Shown: piece after piece, positions 30,606 through 40,400 of the stretch
Layout: each line of letters starts with the position of its first letter
Numbering within the stretch: the first letter of the stretch is position 1
Assembly: GCA_001598975.1 (NCBI GenBank)
Contig: BBXU01000511.1
Coordinates: forward strand, 1-41,322
Direction of reading: 5' to 3'
Source: Parachlorella kessleri
Lineage: Eukaryota; Chlorophyta; Trebouxiophyceae; Chlorellales; Chlorellaceae
Length of the DNA: 41,322 nucleotides
Position numbers and translations under genes: made by a program
Notes under the pieces: generated by a model
Told to the model about the DNA's origin: nothing
Databases searched by the model: none
The model's input: only the letters and a program-made list of their open reading frames with translations

Positions 30606-32168
30606 CTGGGCACCATAGAGTGGGGAACTGGTTGGCCATGTGAGCACTGAGATGAAGCACTGCTTTCTTGAGCCGCTGCTCTCTCCATTATGTTATTAAG
30701 TGTGCCAAGATAAACGGGCACCTGCTGACAAGACAGGTGATATGAAAGGAAAAGCACAGGAAACCGCAGCCAGGCACAACAAGCCAAGCGCATCGCAACC
30801 CCTACCTACTGTGATAGATGATCGAAGGGCAGCTGTCGAAACTACTGCCGACTCAAATACTAACCCCAAGTGCTATCCCAGAAGCTCCGGGAATGTTTTG
30901 TTATCTTGCATCCAGGAGAAAGGGCCGGCCTCACTACCTCCTTGCGCCCCACACCCTCCCACCAGCCCGTACCTTCGTCCGTGATGTTCCAAGTCTGCAT
31001 GGCTGTTAACGAACGTAGCACCTCCAACCCCTCTTTGCTCACAACCAAGTCTTCATTTCCACCAAGGTCCAGGTACTCCAGCCGGCTGGCAGCTCCTCCG
31101 CCCAGCACCGCAGGGACGCCCTCAAGACTGCATCTTGCCAGCACCAGCCGCCGAACACAGCCAACCCACGCCAGCTGCCCGGGCAAGCCTGTGAGGTCGT
31201 TCCCACCCAGGTGCACGTCCTCCAAGGCTGGCAGCGCTGCAAAGGGCGGCGGCAGCTCTGGCAGGCGCCCGTTAATGCGCAGGGCCGTCAGCTGTACCAT
31301 GGCTGACATGCTCTCCGGCCACACTTGTATGCATTTGCATGAAAGGCGATACAGCTGGAGACTGCGCAGGCTTGAGACGGCCGGGGCAGTCCGCAAGGAG
31401 GCCTCGCCAGGCATCTCCAGCTTCGTCAGGCTCGGGGGCAGCTCAGGCAGAGCACGCAGGTGCTCTCCCAAGAGGCTGAGGGCTGCCAGGCGTGTGCAGG
31501 CTGGCAGGTAGCTGAGAAGCTCCTCAAAGACCTCCTCGGCCAGCTCCTCTAACAAAACACTGGTGAGGCACGGCAGCTGGGGAAGCACAGCCCAGAAGCC
31601 GGCTCCGGCCTTAATCCTTGTGAGCCCCAGCTGACCCAGGCGCCAGGTAATTGGGTGCTGCCCCAAGAGGTGAACGTCGGAGAGCTCAAGGCGGCGCAAC
31701 GCTGTACAGCCGGCCAGATCCCCACCACAGACGGAAAGATGAAACTGGTCCTGCAGCTGTCCCTCCTCCTCTTCCTCCTCTTCGCCGTCGCCATCGTAAA
31801 TTGGGCCGTAGAACCACAGCCCCAAAAAGGTCAGCCTCTGCAGGCTGGGTAGCACCTCGGCAGGCATGGAGAAGCTGCTGCCATGAGTGCATACACTTCC
31901 AGTGACTGCAGAGCTGTCAGCGATGACAGAAGTGCCAGATCCGAGGCACCTACTGGCGAGCGGTTGTAAGATCTGCACACCTTGAGCGCAGAGAGGGATG
32001 GCAGTGCGGCCAGCTCCTACATACACGGCAAGTATAAGCGTCATGCACCTGGAACGGATGCAACTCAGGCCGGTGCGTTGTGACTACAAAATCATCACCC
32101 AGCTGGAATGCACAGGGGCGTGGGACAGGAAGCAACAGCACAGAAGCAACAACGCAGTTTGTGACAGC

Positions 32169-32291
32169 AAGCTGAAAGTGAGGCACAACCCATGCAATTC
32201 ACATGTCGAGCGAACCCTGGCATGAGCCCCGCTTACCGGCAAGCCGAAAGTGAAACACAATCCATGTGATACACGTGTCGAACGCACCCTC
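32169..32291. repeat. Tandem duplication inside the LRR-7 intron
   Basis: Bases 32169-32220 and 32240-32291 are about 80% alike (AAGCxGAAAGTGA, CACAAxCCATG, CACxTGTCGA, CACCCT/AACCCT). A single related stretch lies in the matching intron of LRR-8 near 35785-35835. Confidence 0.65.
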
Positions 32292-32306
32292 CCATAACAA
32301 GCACAT

Positions 32307-32378
32307 TCTGCATCCAGTCCTGTTAGTACAGCTCAACTCTCACTCCTAGTTTGCTCTACCTGCCACCCATGCTAATAA
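32307..32378 (-). repeat. Dispersed ~75-bp repeat in the LRR-7 intron
   Basis: Minus-strand copy from TTAGCATGGGTGGCAGGTAG to AGGACTGGATGCAGAATG. It ends within about 12 bases of the exon 1 donor and is absent from the LRR-8 intron. Confidence 0.75.
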
Positions 32379-32869
32379 CCCCCGCTTACCGGCAGCACTG
32401 TCCACGGGACCCCAATGTCACGCAGCAGCAAGCTGTGGATGCCACTGCCGCTGCTGCCCTCAGCGCTGTTATCGCTGGCGCTGTTGCTGCCGTGGCTGCT
32501 GCCGCCTCCCCCACCAGAAAGGACGAGGCTGCGCACCACCTGATGCAGGTCCAGCCCACCCACGGACTCTATGTACACTTCGCGCCAGCTGCCAGCCTTG
32601 CGGGCAAGGAAGGCAAGCAGCTGCTCCTCCAACCCGGCCTGCTTGGCCAGCCGTAGATCAACAGAATTGATGGTCAAAGGTGGCTTGTCGGGTACCGCAA
32701 AAATGGCCTCCTGCAGGGCCTTGCAGGCCAGCTGGGTGTTTTCCAGGTCTTCTGCTATGCAACACTCCACTTGGGGCTCGCTGTCGAAGAGGAAGCCACA
32801 GATGTGCACCAGCAGGGCTGGAGGGAGATCCAGCAGGCCAGGGGTTGGGGGTTGCGCGGCAGCCGACAT

Positions 32870-33551
32870 TGCTGGGCGTGCCCACTTTATCGCGGTCCTG
32901 CACCACTAGGCAGGGAAAGCTGCACAGGTGTCAGCTTGGAGGAATTCGCTCTGACAGCATGTCTGACAGTCAGCCCGAGTGCCAAGCTTGCCATCAGCCC
33001 CTGGCAGTGCGACGGGAGGACGCAGGGAGAACTCACTTGCAGCTTGAAGGAGCGCCTATGTAGGCCAAACCCAATCCACGATACGATCAGCTTGTTGAAA
33101 GAACTCGCCCTGAAGCTCATGCCAGTCCGCCTCCACCGCAACGCCTCATCACCTCAGCAGGCTCACCAAATAAGGCAGGATCGTCTGGTAAAGCTGGGTT
33201 GCGATCTATCGTACACAGTCTTATTTGGCCGTGCATCCCGTCATGACGTGTCACCATGATGGGAGCGCGCAACCGCCATGGAGTCCTCACAACCCATGTT
33301 ACGCAGGCTTCCCATGCATGCGCCAGAGTAGCCTCCGGGCACGAGTGTTTTTGTAAAGCTGTGTGTCGCGACTAGCTCCCTCGCCTGGAAAACCGTTCGA
33401 CTACCTACTCTTAAGAGTTCCAGGCCTGCATGCCTTGCCAGACACGACATGAGCTCCACAGGTTCCCTTTTGCTACATTATTGATTCATCAGTAAGGGTG
33501 GCAGGTAGTGCGAACAGGGGGATAGGACAGGAATATTTTGAGTCCTAAGAA
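32870..33551. other. Upstream region of LRR-7
   Basis: The first 120 bp match the region upstream of LRR-8 (36397-36515), for example CCTGCACCACT.GGCAGGGAAAGCTGC and CGCTCTGAC, so the duplication included promoter sequence. The rest holds no supported exon. A partial dispersed repeat lies at 33492-33531. Confidence 0.5.
33492..33531 (+). repeat. Dispersed repeat, 5' part only
   Basis: AGTAAGGGTGGCAGGTAGTG then CGAACAGGGGGA, with the 3' half missing. Confidence 0.6.
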
Positions 33552-33912
33552 CGGGTCGTGTGCCTATGACGGTTCATTTGACAACAGGTGCCGAGGCTGC
33601 AGCTGGGCGCCTCTTGAGCTACCCTCTAGGATATGCCCTTCTCGCAGGCAAGTCTGGGATCCTCCATCTGGTGGGAAGTCTAGGGAAAAAGCCGGCAGCA
33701 GGGTCTTACAAGTACATCGTTGCACCGGACCTTGCATCCTGTTCTATGGCTTGGAAGCAAGCCCAACGTAAGGTATTGTAACCATGCTGCAGGTTGTAAC
33801 AGCGCTTGGTTGCTGACTGGAGGCACGGGCACAAGGCGGCATGTGCACAGCTTGCGGCAGGGGCACAAGGCGGGATGTGCACAGCTTGCGGCAGGAGGAG
33901 GAGACCCCTCAT
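33552..33912 (+). pseudogene. MYND terminal-exon relic 1, with an upstream open exon
   Basis: From about 33793, after a CTGCAG acceptor, the sequence matches the last exon of the MYND gene (30514-30605), but 4 bases are missing where the CQ of CNKACQ should be, shifting frame. The tail is then duplicated in tandem: 33827-33860 and 33861-33894 are 34-bp copies with one difference, again not a multiple of three. Upstream, 33560-33772 is open (GRLLSYPLGYALLAGKSGIL, GSYKYIVAPDLASCSMAWKQ) and ends at an AAG/GTATTG donor. That stretch looks like real coding sequence of unknown family, perhaps another exon of a lost MYND gene. Confidence 0.55.
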
Positions 33913-34092
33913 GAATGGGCACGCTATGGGCATGGCATGGCACAGGAAGTTGTTGGCGACTGTGTCAGTAGTGGCTAGGACTACTGCGTTATTGCGTGGC
34001 GCTGCTGCCCTGATCTAAATGGTGAGAAGCGCCCCAGCATACCAGGTTGTTGGCGCCCGTACACCAATTACGCTGCCTAACCCCTGCCGCAG

Positions 34093-34169
34093 ACTGCAAC
34101 AAGGCTTGCCAGGTCGCGGACTGGAGGCAAGGGCGCAAGGCCGCATGCGCACAGCTTGCGTGCGGCTGA
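34093..34169 (+). pseudogene. MYND terminal-exon relic 2, zinc-ligand His lost
   Basis: After a CCGCAG acceptor the frame reads CNKACQVADWRQGRKAACAQ and stops at 34167-34169. It is open and the same length class as the functional exon, but WRHGHKAVC has become WRQGRKAAC, so the conserved His ligand of the finger is gone. No first half of a MYND finger was found upstream. Confidence 0.6.
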
Positions 34170-34514
34170 AGGAGAGGCTTGGCAAGAAAGCATGGAAACG
34201 GTACTGCCCCTGTCCGTAGTTGAAGAGTGACTCATTTTGTACTATGACAGACACATGAGACACGATAGACAAATGGGAACCTGCTTTGCCACAAATGGTG
34301 CACAAATGGTTGCCACAAACAACAAATCAAGTGCAGGCTACCTAACCTGTCAGACTTGTCCACCACTGCCTCTCCCCTTCTCGCATTGCCTGCCACCATT
34401 CAACTACCACAGGCAACACAGCACCGGCGTGGCACGCCAGTGCAAGCATACACTGGAAATTTCTGATGGAAGGGCAGGGGAAGGAATACTGGCGTCCTTA
34501 GGAATGGAACAACA
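34170..34514. other. Spacer between MYND relic 2 and LRR-8
   Basis: About 345 bp. A weak minus-strand trace of the dispersed repeat 5' end (GGTGGCAGGCAATGCGAGAA near 34400-34380) is the only thing recognised. Confidence 0.4.
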
Positions 34515-36396
34515 CTAGTTCCAGTACATATCATTCACAATTTTGCATCCAGGCGTAAGGGCACGCCTCAATGCCTCGGCTGCCTCCTTATCACCTGACC
34601 AGCTGCCTGTACCGATGTCCGTTATGTTCAGAATCTGCAGGGCAGTTAACGAACCGAGCACCTCCAACCCCTCTTGGGTCACAACCAGGTCCCCATTTGC
34701 CGCAAGGTCCAACTGCTCCAGCCGGCTGGCAGCTCCACCACCCAGCACCGCTGGCACTCGTTTGAGACGACAGCGTGCCAGTACCAGCCGCCGAACCGAG
34801 CCGACCCACGCCAGCTGCCAAGGCAAGCCTGTGAGGTGGGTGTCAGCCAGGTGCACGTCCTCCAAGGCTGGCAGCGCCGCCAAGGGTAGCGGCAGCTCTG
34901 GCAGGAGCCCATTGATGCGCAGGGCTGTCAGCTGCACCATTGCGGACATGCTTTCTGGCCACGCCTCCAGCGATGAAGCACAATGCAGCTGGAGACAGCG
35001 CAGGCTCAGGCCATATGGGGCAGTCCTGAGTGAGACGTCACCAGTAACCTCTAGCTTGGTCAGGCTGGGGGGCAGCTGAGGTTGGGTTCGCAGGTGCTCT
35101 CCAACGAGCTCAAGTGCGCCCAGGCAGGGGCAGGCTGGCAGGAAGCTGAGAAACTCCTCAAACATCTCCTCAGACAGCTGCTCTAGCCCTAAGCTGGTGA
35201 GGCACGGCAGCTGGGGAAGCGCGGCCCAGAAGCCCGCTTCCGCCCTGATTTCAATGAGCCCCAGGTGCTCCAGGCGGGGCCAGGTGGTTGGGCCCGGCCC
35301 TACCAGCTGAACCCAGCAGAGCTCGAGGCGGCGCAAGGCTGTACAGCCAGCCAGGTGCTCACCACAGATGGTCAGATAACACCTCTCCTGTTCATCCTCC
35401 TCCACAGCATCATAATCGTCGATAGGGGTGTAAAAGCACAGCTCCAGGGAGGTCAGCCTCTGCAGGCTGGGCAGGACCTCAGCGGGAAGGGAGAGGCTGG
35501 CGGCAACGGGGGCTTGCACTACTAGTGACTGCAGGGCTGCCAGCGAGGACAGCAGCGCCAGGTCCGAGGCAGCTATGGGAGACTGGTTGTAGTAGCTGCA
35601 CACCTTGAGCCTAGAGAGGGATGGTACTGCGGCAAGCTCCTGCGTACACGGCAAAATATGTGGATGATGCCACTTGTAACAGAACGAAATCGTATACAAA
35701 GAAATGGGTCATGGCCATGGAAGTGCACAACCCAGCGGCATGCACAGGGGTGTCAGGCAGGGCAGCAACATCAGAGTCTGTGACAGCCAGCTTGACACGA
35801 GAGACATCCCGTGTGACACGAAAACCGAAAGAAACTAGTGCAGCACACCGCCACCTGGCCATGCTGCCATAAGTTCATAACAAGTGAGGTCTACAAAGAG
35901 TGGCATGCCAACCTCCGAACTACCCGCTTACCGGCAGCACTGTCCATGGGGGTCCAATGCTGCGCAGCTCCAGGCTGTGGACACCCCTGCAGCCGCTGAT
36001 GCTGCTGGCCCTGCTGTTGTTGCTGTTGCCCGACCTTACAGCAGGGACTAAGCTGCGCACCACCTGCTGTAGGTCATGCCCATCCACACCGTCTATGCGC
36101 ATGTCGCGGCACCTGCCAGCGTAGCGTGCCAGGAAGGCTAGCATTTGTCCCTCCAGCCCAGCCTCTTTGGCCTGCTGTAGCTTGGCCGCTTTGAGTGCCA
36201 CAAATGGCTTGTTGGGTACTGCAAGGATGGCTTTCTGCAGGGCCTTGCAGGCCAGCCGGGTGTTGGCAAGGTCGTCTTGTGGTTCAGGGTCCTCTTGGGG
36301 ATCGCTGGGGAGAAGCAAGCCAAGGATGTGCACCAGCAGGGTTTGAGGGAGGTCCAGCAGGCCAGGGGGTGGGGGTTGTATGTTTTCAGCCGACAT
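34515..36396 (-). CDS. F-box-like / leucine-rich-repeat protein, LRR-8 (intact)
   Basis: Exon 1 is 36396-35932 and exon 2 is 35639-34515, phase 0, giving 529 residues. It starts MSAENIQPPPPGLLDLPQTL, with an F-box-like core (LLVHILGLL...LACKALQKAILAVPN), a linker and WTVLP at the donor. Exon 2 begins ELAAVPSLSRLKVCSYYN and is LRR throughout, with an acidic insert (DDYDAVEEDEQER) at the same place as in LRR-7. Late LRRs include LPALEDVHLADTHLTGLP and ASRLEQLDLAANGDLV. LRR-7 and LRR-8 form a second subfamily, distinguished from LRR-1/3/5/6 by the WTVLP splice end, the acidic insert and a Ser-rich loop in exon 1. Adaptor function is inferred from the domain pair. Confidence 0.86.
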
Positions 36397-37475
36397 GGCT
36401 GGGGGCGGCCGACTTCTTGGGGGCCTGCACCACTGGGCAGGGAAAGCTGCTCAGGGTCCAGCGTGGAGGACCTCGCTCTGACTGTCAGCTGTAACAGCAA
36501 GCTTGCCAGTACCGGCCCACGAGCCATGACTTGCGGAGGACGATGGAAAGATAACGCACCTGCAGCACCTCAAGACAGCGCCTTTGTAGGACAAGTCAGT
36601 GGCCTAGACTACGACAAGCTTGTTGAACGGGAGTTACTCATGCAACCCTGCTGCATGCCCTGCTGCCTCCTTCCATTAACCTCGCTACATCAGATAACAA
36701 GGCGAGGCCATCTGGGTAACCTGCAATGCGGAATCTTATACACAATCACACGCGCCTCTGGCCCACGCGCTGAACACATTGCTCGGTGCCGTCATCCATG
36801 CCGTCATCATCCCATAAGCAAGGAAAGACGCGCAAGCGCATAATTAGGAAGTCTCCGTTGTACCGCACTTCTCACGACCTCTGCTGGGCACGGCTCCACA
36901 AGCATGCGCCAGGGCAGCTCCAGGCAATGAACTTCAACAACCCGTTTGTAGCACCTGGCTTCCAAGGAAGCCTGGAAGCAAGGTTGCCTGGAAACCATTC
37001 AACCCGGCCCCCAACACTGTAACTTAGGGGGGTTACAAGCCATCAGGTTACGTGCATCTGCGATGCTTGACCAAATCTGGCGCTCCTGCCTAGCAGGACA
37101 CACCCCGGACACTCCAACTGTTCCAGGCGTCTTGTCAAACCAGGGCAAAACCTTCATGAAGCTGATCAGCGAGTCACCTTGAGCAGCCATGTGGACAAGT
37201 GTTAAGCAGAAGGGCCTGGGGCTATTCAACGTGCTGTCCTTAAATGACAGTGAGGTTACCAAAATCTTGCATCAAGCATGGCTACTGTCAACAAGTACTT
37301 GCTCGTGTTCACATTGAACACGCAGGAGAGAACATGTTCAGGAGAGAACCTGTACAGAGTCACTTTAGGACGACTCAAGAGAAGGCAAACAACCCTCTCC
37401 TCCTGCTGCTGTCGACTTAATGTGCAACAGCCGCCAATTTGACACTAGGAGCTGCCTCAAGTGCCCAGGCTGTTC
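36397..37475. other. Spacer between LRR-8 and the Mg transporter
   Basis: About 1.1 kb. The part next to LRR-8 is the duplicated upstream region shared with LRR-7. An open minus-strand stretch at 36999-37262 has no recognisable family and probably belongs to the 3' UTR of the transporter or is chance. TTACA at 37033-37037 (TGTAA on the minus strand) is a possible 3'-end signal. Confidence 0.4.
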
Positions 37476-40400
37476 TCAGGGGGGTGTTGACGTACCCAAG
37501 TTTGAGATGAACATAAGGCGCCGCTTGCGGACGTACCCAAGGAACAGTGCCAGCAGTAGCAGACCGCCCAGGGCAGAGAGCCCTGTGATGATGTAGAAGG
37601 AGTACTGCATTGCAAACACAGCAGATTATGGTCAGGTGTAAGGGCGGGTGTCATGTAAGGGTGTACGGACGCAATGCTCAGCTCTCTAAGGCCAGGAGGC
37701 AAAGGTCAGCCTTGAAGGAGCACCATCCCCAGGCAAGGTGTAGGAGATCGCCCGCTGCGCAGTGCCCCCCACCCGCACGCACATCCAGACACAACGCCCA
37801 CACACGCCACCACCACCGTTACCACACACATAACAACCACCACATATATCCACTGGCACAAGGTCATACAACTGACAGCAGCACAGCGGGACCTCCTAAT
37901 GTACGAGGAGTGAAGTCCGCGTTCAAACACAGTCACCACACTACTGCAGTCCTTGGCGCTGCAACCTGGAAGGGCATCCATCCCTCATGAGCCCACCTTC
38001 GCCTGCGACCAGTCTCCTATGGCCAGGTTCATGCCGAAGATGCCGCCAATCTGCATGAGGGGCACCAACGAATCTGAAGCCCTTGTTACATCCATTTTTG
38101 GTGTAGGCTGACATAGCACTCACGAGCCCGGTTAGGCCTGCAACTGCCCTGTGCATCCTGCCTTAAGCCTAGGCAAATGGTTATGAGCTCTTCATTTATT
38201 GGCACTAAAGGCGCAGGCGCATTCTGTATCCAGCCATGTCAGCACACTTCGCCTCTCACTCGCTGTCCGCACTACCAGCCACCCTCACTAAGTACATAGG
38301 GGCATCGCGGATGAGGTGTTCCATGGTGCACTGGCCAGTACCCCCCGGGCCAACACTCACCGGGGCTACACAGTGCTTGCAACACGGGGGAGCAGCACAC
38401 GGAGGAGCACAGAGGTGTAACTCACCATGGATACGAAGGCGAAGGCCCCCGTGACGCACGTGGCAAAAAGGTCGAGCGCCACCAGCTCATTCCTGCACAA
38501 GCCAGTCAGTAGTATGGGTGGCAGGTAATGCAAACAGGGAGTAAGAGGTGGGCTGTACCAGCAGGACTGGATGCAAGATGAGCAAGTCATTGCCTGGAGT
38601 GACTTTAGCCTGCCAGAAACATTGTGGATGCCAGTTGACAGCAGGATGCCGGGAAGCAGATTCTGTGCAGCCCACTTGTTGGCGCGCACAATCAATGCGC
38701 AATCCCCTATTCAAGTCTACAAATCTGTGTTAGAAGATGGGCGTGGCATTTATGCAGCTGCGACAGCTAAATGCAAACCTTCTTTCACAACATATATTTG
38801 CGCTGACTGATTAAGCAGGCAGGGAGAGATGTTCTGACGAAGCATGCAGTCACAAGGGCGTGGCAGCCCACTGGGAGGCCCACACCCACCTCCTGTGGTC
38901 CATCTCAATAGACAGATAGGCCTCTGTGGAGCCCACTCGCTCGTTTAGGAGCATCAGTCGCCGCAACAGGTAGTCCACCTGATTAAGCAAGCAAAAGGCT
39001 TTCCATTTGGCTCAATGGCCAGGCAGACGAAGCGGAACTTGAAGTTTTCAAAAGGCTTTTGAACTGCTATATACTGGTGAACGCAACACTGTTTTATACA
39101 AGGAGGGTGCAACGGATGGGAATTAGCCAGCCTCCATGGCCTCGCCACCCGGCTGGTTGGCCATCCAGCTCAAGCAATCACAGGGCCGCCCCTCCTCTTC
39201 CCAGCACAGCAAAACCACAGCTAGGACAGCTGAGCAGAGCAGGAGCAGGGCTCCAGCAGCTCCAACCGCTCCTCCACCCCCTGTAAGAGCCCACTGTGCT
39301 TTGGGTTTGACACCTATGATGTTCCCAAAGACGACACTCTTGCATGCATGAAGTACAACTCCAGCAGGTCTTCCTCATCTCCTCAACGTCATGAGGGTCC
39401 ACATGCGCCCCTTCCCCCCCTCTGTCATCAACGCCATAAGACACCGCCCCGAGCACCATAACAGACACATACGCCCGAGGTCCATGACACTTGCAATAAG
39501 TAAGATAACCTGCCTGCATGAAGTATGACTCCAGCAGGTCCTCCAGCTCCTCCACCTCGTGGGGGTCCACAAGCGCCCCCCCAGGCAGCTCCAGAAACTC
39601 CTCCTCAACCACGGAGCCCTCCCCAGTGCTGCTGGCGTCATCTGCATAGTCCAGGCAGTGCGGGGGAGGATGAGAGGAGGGTAGCGGATACCAGAATAGT
39701 TTTGAGACACTCCTCCTCCAAGAAGGCGCGTCCAAGGCACTGCTAACATTATCCTTTGGACGCAAGGCAGACGCCCTCCCCCCCCTCCGCAGCAGGTGTT
39801 GACGAATATGGGTGTAAGCAGGCCCTCCTTGGGGGACCCCGCACACCATGAGTGCCACCACGCAACACTGGAATTGCATTTGCCAACCAGCCGGATGAGC
39901 AGGAAAGGCACGACCCCGCCCCTGGGGGAACGTCTTGAAACACCCACTCACAATAGAAAAGAGGACATCTGAGAGAGCATCAATCACACTACAACGAAAA
40001 CCCACCCAGGCATGTCTCTGTCTAATGTCTGACAAAAAGCAAGTTCCTGCGGCGGCAGCGGGTGTCTTACCGCCTGCTGGCTTGCTGTCGCCCTTGGCTT
40101 GACTCCGCAGGGTCTTCAGCCGCCGAACTGTGCGCACCACAAGGCCCGCCTGCCTCAGCTTGTTGCCGCCTCGGGCCCTGAATGTTGCACAGCAAGCGCA
40201 ACGCGTGTTGGTCGGTGTCCCTCAGCCGACCAACTTAAGTTGACCTGAGGCCTTCAGGGCGTCCTGCTTAACGTGGTAAGTGCTGTCAGGACTTTCTCTA
40301 GGGATAATACCATGTAAGAGAAGGTGGGCATGTCCAGCATGCCATTGGTGGCCAAGCGCTTCAGCATGCTGCCTGTGCCTCCTGGTCCAGCTTCAGGAGG

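Larger units (their letters stand above)
30860..32869 (-). pseudogene. F-box-like / LRR copy with one frameshift, LRR-7
   Basis: Exon 1 (32869-32390, 160 codons) starts MSAAAQPPTPGLLDLPPALL, has an F-box-like stretch (LACKALQEAIFAVPD), a Gly/Ser-rich loop and ends WTVLP at a GTAAGC donor. Exon 2 (32016-30860) begins ELAALPSLSALKVC and matches LRR-8 closely. At about 31871-31886 one base is missing compared with LRR-8, so the frame shifts before SMPAEVLPSLQRL; from there about 340 residues stay open to the stop. An acidic insert DGDGEEEEEEEGQLQ follows the third LRR. The C-terminal LRRs (LPALEDVHLGGNDLTGLP, VLGGGAASRLEYLDLGGN) are well kept. A single recent lesion makes this a young pseudogene, or an error in the assembly. 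Confidence 0.75.

Noticed and set aside
36999..37262. Minus-strand open frame of 87 codons downstream of the Mg transporter
   Set aside because: The transporter already ends in a stop at 37476. This stretch has no family match and probably lies in its 3' UTR.
38100..38160. Possible micro-exon (LTGL) before the GMN exon
   Set aside because: Its flanks look like splice sites, but it does not fit the phase between the exons at 38426 and 38050, which already join directly.
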